From: Neckera pumila
Lineage: Eukaryota; Streptophyta; Bryopsida; Hypnales; Neckeraceae
Reading direction: 5' to 3'
Assembly (NCBI GenBank): GCA_963969595.1
Contig: OZ018408.1
Span: forward strand, 31,434,108-31,498,107
DNA: 64,000 nucleotides
In this document: piece after piece, positions 22,533 through 32,400 of the stretch
How positions within the stretch are numbered: the stretch's first letter is position 1
Layout: the number at the start of each line of letters is the position of its first letter
Program-made: the position numbers and the translations under genes
The notes under the pieces: generated by a model
Databases searched by the model: none
Told to the model about the DNA's origin: nothing
Seen by the model: only the letters and a program-made list of their open reading frames with translations

Positions 22533-24450
22533 TCACCAAGTCGCCTTCAGCAAACTCCACACCTTTAACTTACCTGCTCTGTCGTGTGCAGCCTTCCTTC
22601 TTGCCTGCATTGCTTCCTTCTTCAAGATAGCAAATCTACGATCCTCGTCTACCCCCCTCCAAAAGAGCTGATCTCGTGGTTCAAGGTTCTTCATGGATCC
22701 CCAGATTGTGCTCCAATGCCACACGCAACGATGGTATCTCCAGCAGCAACGGGATAATGACCTCAAAACCATACGCCAGACGGAACGGGGTGAATCCAGT
22801 AGTAGTTTTGAATGCCGTTCGATAAGCCCACAGGGCCAGGCCTGTCGTTTGTTTTGGACCCCCTTCGCAAGAATGTTGCACAATATCCCATGGGCTCGCT
22901 CCACCAAACCATTCGCTTGAGGGTAATAAGGGTTGGCTAGGCGATGTACGTTTAGCTGACATCGATCTTTTGCAAGAGATCCCGTAACCATGCCACTCAG
23001 AAAATGTGATCCCCTGTTAGTCACTATTTCCGATGGGCACGCCGGTACCGGCAAACGATACGAGAAAAGATGAAGTCCGCTGCTACTTGTTGAGTGCAAC
23101 TTCGTACAGCTTGAACCCACTTTGTCATATAATCCGAGGCAACTATGATATACTTATTGAGCTTGGAAGAAGTGGGGAGTTGGCCCACGAAATCCACTCC
23201 CGGCACTTTTCGAACGCTCCCGGAGGCAGAACCGGTCTGAAAACCATGTCAGTTGTGTCCCTGAAAGGATGTTTTGGGCAGTAGTGGCTGTAGCAAAGTG
23301 GCCCCTGCTCGCTGGAGGAACATCTCTCTGGGAAACTTAAATCTTCTAAATAGGTTTCAATGCCAGAGTAAAATCCTTCACGGGGTTGACCTTGTTCACC
23401 TTCCAAAAGATAGCAGTCACTCTCCTCATACAAGGGACAAGGAGCCTTCCTTCCCAGGTAGATGCTTACCCAGCTCTAATAAGACTTGAGTTGATAAAAT
23501 TGTTTGACCTTTTACTCCTTTAATTTAATCACCAAATCATATTGCTGTAGTATTGTGACTATATGTGCGGCTCTTCCAACCAGGTGTGCTTGTTGAATAA
23601 GGTGCTGTAGACCGGCTTCTACGCATTGCACTTCAATAGGAACCTGACTGGATAATATGTAATGTCTGAATTTCTTAGAAGCAAACATTAGCGAAACACG
23701 CTAGCTTCTTGTAAATGGAGTATGTTGAGTTCATATGAGTTTAATAATCGGCTCGTGTAATGAGTGGGATGGGCTCGGTCGGCATCGTCATTTTGTACTT
23801 AAACAGAGGTCACTGCCACCTTGTCAGCTGTAGGTATATTTGTGAAGAGGCGATCCCACAAGGGTTCATGAACGACTGGACGTGAGGATAACTTTTCTAG
23901 AATAAATTGTAAAGCTTGATCACAGCTCGAATCCCAAGAGAAGGGAATTGTTCCACTTAATAAACGTGTGATAAGACGCCCATGACTCACAAGATTCTCA
24001 ATAAGTCTACTTTGATAAACGACCATGCCCCAAAGATTAGGACTTCACTTCACTTAAGTTATATTAGTTGGCCGCTGCCACTCCTGGATTCTCTTTGTCT
24101 TTTTAGCGTCTGTTTTCAAGCCACTAACTTAGTGAAGACAACAGGACAAGAAGAGGAGCCTCCTCAAAACCAAAGCTGCACTTCTATGGCGAAAGACTGC
24201 CTTTGAAAGTCTTTAGTCTTTCAAAAATCAATCGAAACTGCTGCAAGTGTTCATTTCTTTTGCCGTATATACAGAAATCGTCCAAATAAATATGGATGGA
24301 ATTACCCAGGAAAGGATAGAATATGATATTCTAGACGCGCTGGAATGTCCCTCCCAGGTTACGTAAGCCAAATGGTATAGGAAGCCACGCTAAAGTCCTG
24401 AACGGAGTTGTGAAGGTCGTCTTTAATACTAATATAAGTGAGAACTTTAC
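22533..24450 (-). pseudogene. retrotransposon pol remnant (RT, RNase H, integrase)
   Basis: On minus: the RT segment KTTFTTPFRTLAWLPIPFGL is near 24400-24340; the polymerase YLDD motif is at 24288-24277, followed by FCIYGKRNEHLQ. An IPFSWDSSCDQAL segment near 23950 marks the RT-RNase H junction. The integrase core appears as GVDFVGQLPTSSKLNKY then DYMTKW (about 23200-23115), IVTNRGSHFLSG (about 23030) and NGLVERAHG (about 22915). The second catalytic Asp of integrase (normally DRG in this position) is Asn here. Many frameshifts and stops separate the blocks, so no active enzyme can be made. Confidence 0.85.
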
Positions 24451-24485
24451 TACTAAGTTCTCAAAGTCTTTCCTTTCAGTCGAGC

Positions 24486-24924
24486 AAGTCTTTCCTTTCA
24501 CTTTTGGGGACACCTGCTGAACCGACGACCTCACTCGCCATCGCCGGAGGGAATTGCGGGTTCCTTCATCCCGCCCCCCCTCTTTGTCGCAACGGATGAA
24601 CAACGTAGGGATTCTTGATTCCGTCTCTTCCTCTTGCTGTTGCAATTCAAAAAAATATAATAAAACCCAAAGAACTCGGAAAATCAACCCCTAATCCCCT
24701 TTAGCAAACCCTACTGAGGGCTATAGCTACGTGAGTAGCGGTGCTCCGCTACAGGCCTAAACCCTACTTGCTCCGCTCCGTAGGGTTTAGGAAATTCATT
24801 CATTGTTGTGTTTGTTACCCAGATGAAGTTCATCTTGTACGTGGGGGGCGCCTAGCGATTCTTTGGGCGACATCACTGAGGTCGTCGGTTCAGCAGTCTA
24901 TCCCACTTTTGTCAAAAGAGACTT
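24486..24924. mobile_element. foldback insertion inside the RT region
   Basis: The arm at 24486-24540 (cacctgctgaaccgacgacctca core) is mirrored at 24866-24924 (tgaggtcgtcggttcagcag core). The interior is GC-richer and holds a short hairpin around 24745-24790 (the gtagcggtg/ccgctac and aaccctac/gtagggtt pairs). It interrupts the RT frame upstream of KTTFTTPF. A 16-base direct repeat (caagtctttcctttca) is partly shared at 24466-24499. Confidence 0.6.
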
Positions 24925-25030
24925 GGAATCTGAGCTTTTGAACTATTCTGCACAAGGTTGTTCCTGCCCAATCAACTGAGGTACCGCCTAGCTACAAGTT
25001 GAAGACATCTACCGAGGACTCGTCACTTGA

Positions 25031-25223
25031 TGGCAAATTTCATTAAAATGGCAACATTCCTTAATTTTGGCACTTTTACAATTCAGAACGGCCGTTCTGA
25101 AATCTATACCTGTCCTAGATGGTTTAGAATGGCCGTTCTGAAATCTATACCAATCCTAGATGATAAAAGTGGCACGCTGTAAAAATGGCACATGAAATTC
25201 TGCCATTTTAACGAAATTCCCCA
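25031..25223. mobile_element. MITE, family tgg(g)caatttcgttaaaatgg, copy 1
   Basis: Ends are near-inverse (tggcaaatttcattaaaatgg / ccattttaacgaaattcccc). Internally it has two copies of a ttcagaacggccgttctga palindrome followed by aatctatacc. Two more copies are at 25942-26093 and 26275-26433. Confidence 0.75.
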
Positions 25224-25521
25224 TCTTGATGAATACTTGCTCTTCGTCTGAGGATTCAGGAGAGCTCCAAGATGAATCAGAAGAGTCTCTGGTGACTCCT
25301 AACCTTCGCTCTTCCCGCTGGATTGCGGTATTACTTCGATACAGTTTACTCTCTTGAGATGCGGGCCGATCTTCATCTTGTCGTTAAATTCCCAATACTG
25401 TAGCTCACTGCCTTCACTTTCCGCAACCAAGTTTGACCCAATATGATCGGGTATCCTCCTCCTGATTCTCCAATTTCCAAAACTTGAACTTAGTCATGCT
25501 TTTGTCGTAACTCCAGTAACA

Positions 25522-26147
25522 ACTAGTGTGCCCTGTGCCTGCCGTTGCCACAGCCAAAAGAAAAGAAAAAGAAATTTTCTAATTTTTTAAACTGAAAATA
25601 ACTCAACAATCCTTAACTTTCACATCTTATGCCAAAACGCCATGAAACATAGCTCGTGCACCCCTCCTAGCCGAGGGCTTTTTGACGGTACCAAGAATGC
25701 GATCGGGAGACCCACAGTCTAGGAGATCAATACCTTAAGATAGGCTATTTGTTTGTTTTGTTTGTTTGTTTTGTTTCGTTGAGATCTACTACTCTGTGCA
25801 TCCCCCAACTGCGTGCTTGGTACCATCGGAAAGTCCTCGGCAAGGAGGGGGTGCATGGGCTTGGTTTTGTGGCATTCCAATTTATGGCAAAAATGTTATT
25901 AAATTTTGAAATTTTTATATGAATAAATAAATAAATAAAAATGGGCAATTTTGTTAAAATGGCGGTATTCCAAGTGCCACTTTGACGGTGTGCCATTTTC
26001 CCCATCTAGGACTGGTATAGATTTCAGAACGGCCATTTTGAACTGTTTTCATGCCATTTAAAAAAAATATTGCCATTTTAACGAAATTGCCCATAAAATA
26101 ACTTTTCCTTTTGTTTTGGCTGTGGCAACAGTACAGGACACACTAGT
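25522..26147. mobile_element. long-TIR element with (TTTG)n core, carrying a MITE
   Basis: ACTAGTGTG..CCTGTGCC..GTTGCCACAGCC at the left is mirrored at the right end (ggctgtggcaac..ggacacactagt). A second inverted pair (gcacccctcctagccgag at about 25660; the reverse at about 25840) surrounds a (TTTG)n run at 25750-25778. One end-type also occurs at 36425-36880, so this is a dispersed family. The 25942-26093 MITE sits inside the right half. Confidence 0.7.
25942..26093. mobile_element. MITE, family tgggcaatttcgttaaaatgg, copy 2
   Basis: Near-perfect inverted ends. The interior matches copy 1 in reverse orientation, with one rather than two of the ggcc-centred palindromes. Confidence 0.75.
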
Positions 26148-26274
26148 CTCAATGAAACAAACAAAACAAATAGCCTGATTTAAGGTATGGATGATCGGTA
26201 AGCTTAGATCAACCAAAATTTCATTAAAAATGACAGTATTTCATTAAAATCACGCAGAAGGGGAAGGGTGAAAA

Positions 26275-26433
26275 TGGACAATTTCGTTAAATTGGGACGC
26301 CATTCAGGGCACCAAAAATTGTGTCTCATATACAAAAAAGCTCTAAAGTATAAAACTTGTATAGGATTCAGAATGCACGGTCTTAACATAAAAATGCCAA
26401 ATTTGTGGAAATATGCCAAAACGAAATTTCCCA
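26275..26433. mobile_element. MITE, family tgggcaatttcgttaaaatgg, copy 3
   Basis: Ends tggacaatttcgttaaattgg and caaaacgaaatttccca. More diverged than the other two copies. Confidence 0.6.
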
Positions 26434-26748
26434 TTGCTACTCTTTGTGCTAGATTGAAGCTCACATAACGTTATTCACCTTTGTAGGGGGGTCCCTTTTG
26501 CTCCCCCAAAACCAAGACCCCCCCAACGAATTAGCATTCTAAGCACTAACAACCTGCTGGCCCAACCAATCAATCATCCAACATTATAACTTAATTTTCC
26601 CCCAGTATAAATCTTGGAGGGAATTATACCTCCACCTAGGGGGAGCTATCATAGCCAATTAACAATGTTATGTACACACCCGCGCTCTCCTGGCTTTGGT
26701 GAATTGACCCCCTCACTCGGCTTGTCGAAGCCATTCCAAGGGTGCATG

Positions 26749-26913
26749 CACTACAAGAGAAAGGAGTGTTTTAAGTGAGTTTTTAAGTATAGTCCTAGAC
26801 ACATGATTTTAAGTAATGATCTTTAAGGAGATTTTCAACCAAATTTTACTTATAACACATGTGTCTAGGACTATACTTAAAAACTCACTTAAAAGACCCC
26901 TTTCTCTTGTAGT
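26749..26913. mobile_element. CACTA-ended MITE with long inverted arms
   Basis: CACTACAAGAGAAAGG..., with arms of more than 50 bases that match with few mismatches (landmark agtatagtcctagacacatg on both), ending CTTGTAGTG. Its end sequence matches the element at 3651-3821, its interior does not. Confidence 0.85.
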
Positions 26914-27159
26914 GATATAAAAAAAAGCCCCCTATTTTGTGCTGTGTTAAATCTACGTTCTTCACCTCTCCTAGCTAATTTGGGGCCTCTGATTGCAAAT
27001 ATGAATTTGGAACTTGCAAATTTTATCATGTGAGGCAAATCAAAAATTTAAGGGTTTTCCCTGATGGCTGAGCTAGGGGGTCGGTTCACCCCGGCCTTTC
27101 TCCTGTTAACTGCCTGACTGTCCTCAGCAAACCTAAGGGGGTCAAGTAACTTTCCTTTT

Positions 27160-28354
27160 ATTCGGAAACTCTAATATGAAGGCCTTCTTTTAACACTGAG
27201 TAGCTAGCCTTAATCCCAATAGACTGTCGCTCGTACCACCTGAATGCAGCTTCTTCCAAGAAATCACTTAGAAAAGTTGCAACCATGTTAAACTTCATCT
27301 CTGTCGCCAGTAGCCATGCAAGCCCTCTTGAATTCACTCAAATACGCCTCTAGATCTGCTTCATCCTCTCCATGAAAAAATGGTACAACTACCATGTTGC
27401 TCTTACGTTTCGTTATAGTTATCGTATTGCTTTCCAGACAGGTTTTGTATTACCACTCCTGCACTGGCTCTAGAAGAGGGCCTACAAGCACCATCCAAAA
27501 TTTAAATACCAAATTATTGCCTCAGACATCCTATTTGCTATCCACGTACTGATCCACTACAGAATCTTAGTAAACATCTCTGCACTTCACTATTAAAGTT
27601 TTGTCCTTGCGCTTATTCTGACAAAATGGACAATCCTTTCCCTCGGGACGTGGCTTCAGTTCCAACTCCGTAATGTTCCAAAACGGTTTCATCTTTCTTG
27701 GAGCTCCAAACTGAACCGAGGGATAACCAAACAAACAAATCGACTCCGCAGATTCAGGAAGACTGACAAACCGACTCCGCACATTCAGGAAGACTCAGTA
27801 TCCTAGCAACTTTGGAGTTGATGTGGTTGAAACTCAGTTCTTCTAGTCTTGACCGTATGCGTTGATTACGTTTTAGGAAAGCTAACAACTGTACAAGCCC
27901 TTCCTCGACTCTCACGCCCGTTTCAAACTGATGATATGATGTTTAAGCTGTCTCAATACGCTAGAAACGAATGCAAATCTGCCTCGTTCACTGGACTAGG
28001 ACGAGTTTTGACCACCATGACTGTCGGTTGGATAATGGACTTTAATAACAAGGAAAACGGGGAATTTGTCGTAGCAGAGTGCTTTGCCTGTTTTCTCTCC
28101 CAATAATGTCTCACAAATTCTTCCTGGAACATAATCCAACGTTCATAACTTGCACAGTTGTCCACTAAAGATTTCAGAATGATCAGCTCTGAAGACCCAT
28201 GTAGGGACAATTTCCCTGGGCTCTCCGCGATTGTAGCTCTCATCAGGGTTCTACGAATGTGCAATCTAAAGCTATAACCATGGAAGTGAACCCCTGGCAT
28301 GCTTTTCGCCTTGACATCCCTGTCACGAACTTCAACAGACCCAGTGATTGTCAA
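27160..28354 (-). pseudogene. retrotransposon gag-like region, broken
   Basis: Near 27395-27298 minus reads FFHGEDEADLEAYLSEFKRA, resembling the start of plant gypsy gag domains (a short 'F.G' then an acidic helix). Upstream, a 133-codon frame (28354-27953) and a segment with CPFCQNKRKDKTL (about 27630) are not recognised. Numerous stops are present. Confidence 0.6.
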
Positions 28355-28374
28355 TTCTCAGTGCGACCAATTCG

Positions 28375-28393
28375 GGTCCCGGCAACGAAACCA
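28375..28393 (-). other. primer-binding site of the LTR element
   Basis: On minus, two bases after the 5' LTR end the sequence reads TGGTTTCGTTGCCGGGACC. Starting with TGG at this distance is where a tRNA 3' end pairs. It is not the common initiator-Met site (TGGTATCAGAGC); the matching tRNA cannot be named without tRNA sequences. Confidence 0.65.
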
Positions 28394-28395
28394 AA

Positions 28396-28746
28396 TGGAA
28401 AGGCGGAAATTTGACATCTCCTTCTCGATAGGCTCCTACTCAAGGACTCATTCAATTTATTATCTATAATTTAAACGCGAGATTCTTAATAAGCATTCCC
28501 CATTCATTCAACCAGCATTATATCCTCTCGAACTTGTATCACTTGTGTCTATCGGCTCACTGCCTAAAATAATCTCCACTTCCTGGCTTTATTCCCCCTG
28601 CCACTCAGTTATTACCGAGTGTATGCCATGAAGTGCCGATACTCATACTAGTAACTTCTAACCTGAACTAACCGCTTGCTTCCCAGATAACCTGGGCTCT
28701 CCACAACCGGTTGATATTCCCAGAGAGACTGTTGGATTTTGGGGCA
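28396..28746 (-). repeat. right LTR (5' LTR of the element)
   Basis: 351 bp, colinear with the left LTR. The main indels are a two-base gain near its start and losses of three to five bases further in. Confidence 0.9.
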
Positions 28747-28750
28747 CGAC

Positions 28751-28793
28751 AGCACTGCTCCAATTCTGTCCTATCTTATCTGCAGTGTGTTAA
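28751..28793 (+). pseudogene. severed 3' end of the PLC terminal exon
   Basis: Starts with the second AGCAC copy. Removing the element and one AGCAC joins 21929-21938 to 28756-28793 in phase, giving 15 residues (SLALLQFCPILSAVC) and a TAA at 28791-28793. This is a hydrophobic end of the kind a GPI-attachment signal needs, following the Ser/Pro-rich linker. The restored protein would be 413 residues. The alternative is that the gene ends at 21655 and this is only 3' flank. Confidence 0.55.
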
Positions 28794-29401
28794 GTGACGA
28801 AAAGAGGGATTGCAATTACCAATGTAGGGGACGTCCGAACTTCAGTGCAACTCAGCAGATGGTACTGGTAGTTCCAATCACAGCTCGTGACTAATGCTCT
28901 GAATCTGACATTACACAACCCCATCCTGCCATCTGTAGCATAAAAGATTGGAAATCAGTTCCCGCCGAGATAAAGACTCTGCCGACCTTATCAGGTGATT
29001 TATATTACAGACTTGATGCTCAAGAGCCAGAGACTTGAGCGCATTATTGTACACAATGTTAAGACATTCTACTCAATCAAGAATATCTGTGTTTTCTGGT
29101 TGATCTAAGAATGAGCAGAAGATTTATGTAAATAGACTACTAGTCAAGGACCGGGAAGGACCGGGAGGCTGGAGATGGTATTAGGACAAACCCCTCTCCT
29201 CCAAGCTGTACAGTGTCAGATCTTGGAGATCTTGGCTATGTACTTACAGCTCTCTCAGAGCATAAGAAAGTGACAAGAGGAGATTATGACTAGCCAATGA
29301 GACACTGACATGATTTTCTTCAACCTTGGGACGTGGCATCAAGTCCAAGATCAACGTTTAGGCCTTTGGTTCAGGGTTTAGGGTGTCGGGAGAACCAAAG
29401 C
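28794..29401. other. intergenic, convergent gene ends
   Basis: No frame of note. It probably holds the old 3' UTR of the PLC gene (plus) and the 3' UTR of the deacetylase (minus), which face each other here. Confidence 0.4.
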
Positions 29402-32400
29402 TTAAATTGGCCTTTTCAAATCTTTCAACTTTCTCCGAATCTCTGCAATCCTGGCTGTGGAAGATGGCAGGTCCTCAGGGTAGCACCCCATGGGGTCGGC
29501 GAGCAAAGGTTGAGGCAGGTCCAGGAGGCCTTCCAATGTGGCATGGGCACAATAAGCTGAATACGTGAGTTGATACCCTCCTTCTTGGACAACGAGCACA
29601 CGGCCGCCTGAAAACGCATCCGCAAGCTCTCTCACAATCTGGCCTATCCGGCGGTAGCCCTCCATGGTCAAGCACATCCTCCCGTTGGGATCCAACTGCA
29701 TCCATTCAGGAACATCACCCAATCTAATAAACACTAGATTTTATCAAACAATGAGATCTAATGGGGGTGAGAGCAAGCTTTCAGTTCCAAAATCCAAAAG
29801 CGGCGATTCTAAAAACTATAAGCGTAGACAATTATTTTGAGAAAAAAAAATTTAAGATTAGAACTACACGGGGCCAAATTTGGAAAGAATTCACTACAAT
29901 CTAGAAAGAGAAATCGCAAGTTCCAACAATCTCCCTATTGAAATCAAGTGCAAAAATTCCTAACAATCTTGAACCCAATTGAAGATCATCCAAAATTGTT
30001 GCACTTTGTTTGAACCCTTATAACTATTGCATATAGCATCCAATAATGCATTCTTTGGTGCATTGAAATCCTCTTCACTTTGCTAAGAAAAATACTAAAA
30101 AAAGGAACCATTATAATAATAGAAAACCTGCTCAATTCCTCTATTAATTTCAACGTGTATAACTTCTGCATATGGTACCCAAATAATGCATTCTTTGGAG
30201 CATCGATATCCTCTTTATTTTGCTAAGAAGAATATTCAAGCCGGATCATTCTGATTATAGAAAATAGGTATGCAAGCTCAATTTCCCGACTGGAGTACTG
30301 ACCAACCGTCAAGACGATCGTCTCGTGTTTGAACCCTTATAGCTTTTGCATACAGCATCCAAATGATGCATTCTTTGGTGCATTGAAACCTCCTTTCCTT
30401 TGCAAAGAAGAATACTCAACCCTGATCATTCTAACAGTAGCAAATCGGGAGGCACGCTCACTCACCTGACTGGAGTCCTGACCAATGGTCAAGACGATCA
30501 TCTCGGGCTGGAATTCGGACAAGGCGGGCACCACCAACTCGGCCATGGCGAGCTCGTAGCCCTCGTCCCCCGTCCCAAACGCCAATGGCACGTTCAAGTT
30601 GAAGCCCTCGCCCTTGCCCTCGCCCACTTCATCGGTCAGCCCCGTCTGGGGATGGGAAGGGCCCCAGGAGCCGTGGTGCATGTGCAGGGAGATCGTGTAC
30701 ACGTCGTCTCTCTTGTAGAATCCCTCCGCAGTACCATTGCCGTAGTGGACGTCGATGTCCAGCACTGCCACTCTCTTGCATCCCTGCCAGTCCCCTCCCA
30801 CACATCAATAGGAAGCCACCTTCAACACATTCACAGTTGGAAAACATGCTTTTGCAATGGTCATGTGACCATCACTGGAACCATTCATGTGACCATCACT
30901 GGAACCATTCATGTGACCATCAAAGTTATGGTACACAAAGACGAAGAGAGCAAATCCATTTGATACTCCCAGAGAGATTACCCCTTGAGATCTTTTACAA
31001 AACTAGTAAGATTTGCTAAGCGTCAGGGAATAGATATTGCAGATATCAAGACAGAGGATCATCAGTCATCGTTGAACTCAGCTTCAATACCTCTCAGGAC
31101 CTATATATCTAAACGACTTTTGCACTATCCATGTGACTATCACTGTGAACCATCCATGAGACCAACAAAGTTATGGTATACAAAGACAACGAGAGTAAAT
31201 CCGTTTGATACTCCCCTTCCTTTACAAAACTATTAAGTGCTGTTACGCGTCAGGGAAAAGATATTTGCAGAAATCAAGACAGAGGATCATCAGTCATCGT
31301 CGGCCTCAGCTTTAAAGCTTCTCAGGATCTATATATCTAACAACTTGGTAAAACAAGGAAAGCAAATATCTCTTAATTCTATGATAGAGAGTTTCTTTCC
31401 GCCAGAACAAATGTATCAGCAGTAGGAGAAAAACAGAGGAAGATTCATAATGTAAGGCCAAGTGCAAAAACTGGCATCCCGTTGTCCTACACTTACTAGT
31501 CACAATTGACATTTCAAGAGGATGTTTCATAATGCCAAATCCAAGTTTTGAGACAAATGTGCCGATCTCTAGTTGGCTGGTTAGAGGACGAGTATAACTC
31601 AGAGCCCTTCTGCTGAATGTGAGGCATTTGATAGACCAAAAACTACTGGACGTTTGAGATTCAAAGAATCGACTTGCCATTATGTTCCATATCCTTCTCG
31701 AAGCTCCCCCAAGTCTCAGAGGTTTAGGTCTCATCCATAATGCCAAATCCGAGTTTTGAGGCAATCGTATCACTCTCTCGTTGGTTGATTAGATGAAGGA
31801 TATAATGTTATAATCTTTACACCTTTTGCTCAATGAGAGTCTTTTGATCAAGCTGAAAGTACAGACCTACCCGTTCAAGATTCCATGAAGCGACTAGGCG
31901 TTATGCCCGATAACCTATAATTCCATAATAGTAACAAGTGTTGCTACTAGGTAAGTGAGGGTGTGTGATTAAGCTAAGAAGGTGGGATATTACTGACCTG
32001 ATCTCTGGCGAGCTGCACTGCCAGTCCAGCGTTATTAAGGAAACAGTAGCCATCAGCTTGAGTGGGCTGAGCGTGGTGGCCAGGAGGCCGGACTAATGCG
32101 TACGAAAGCTGGCCATGGCCATCAAGGAGGTATTGCATCCCTTGTTGCGCTGAGCCTGCGGCCAAGAGAGCTGCCGCCCAAGATCCCGGACTCAGGCGTG
32201 TGCCCGCACATAGCTCCTTCCCCCCCGCAGCATCGGCATCAATAAGCTCTTGCACGTACTCTGCAAACCCAAGCCATTGATAACTTTTTATCGCTCAAAA
32301 GGAAGCATAAAATGAAAATAACCCTCACACATTTGCAATCGTATATAAGGTACATAAGGTAGAGGATACACAACGTCCCGGTATATTATAAAAAATCTAT

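Larger units (their letters stand above)
21939..28746 (-). mobile_element. Ty3/gypsy-type LTR retrotransposon, degenerate, reverse orientation
   Basis: Two LTRs (21939-22299, 28396-28746) bound 6.8 kb. Reading on minus, the order is 5' LTR (right), primer-binding site, gag-like region, reverse transcriptase, RNase H region, integrase, 3' LTR (left). RT before integrase places it in the Ty3/gypsy group. The LTRs start TG and end CA and differ by about 30 substitutions plus small indels by eye, so the insertion is not recent. Coding regions are shifted and stopped throughout, and several MITEs and a foldback have landed inside. The five-base duplication AGCAC brackets it, except for four extra bases (CGAC, 28747-28750) between the right LTR and the right copy. 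Confidence 0.9.

Noticed and set aside
30400..30963. 187-codon plus-strand frame
   Set aside because: Antisense shadow of HDA8 exon 3, ending in the 24-bp tandem repeat.
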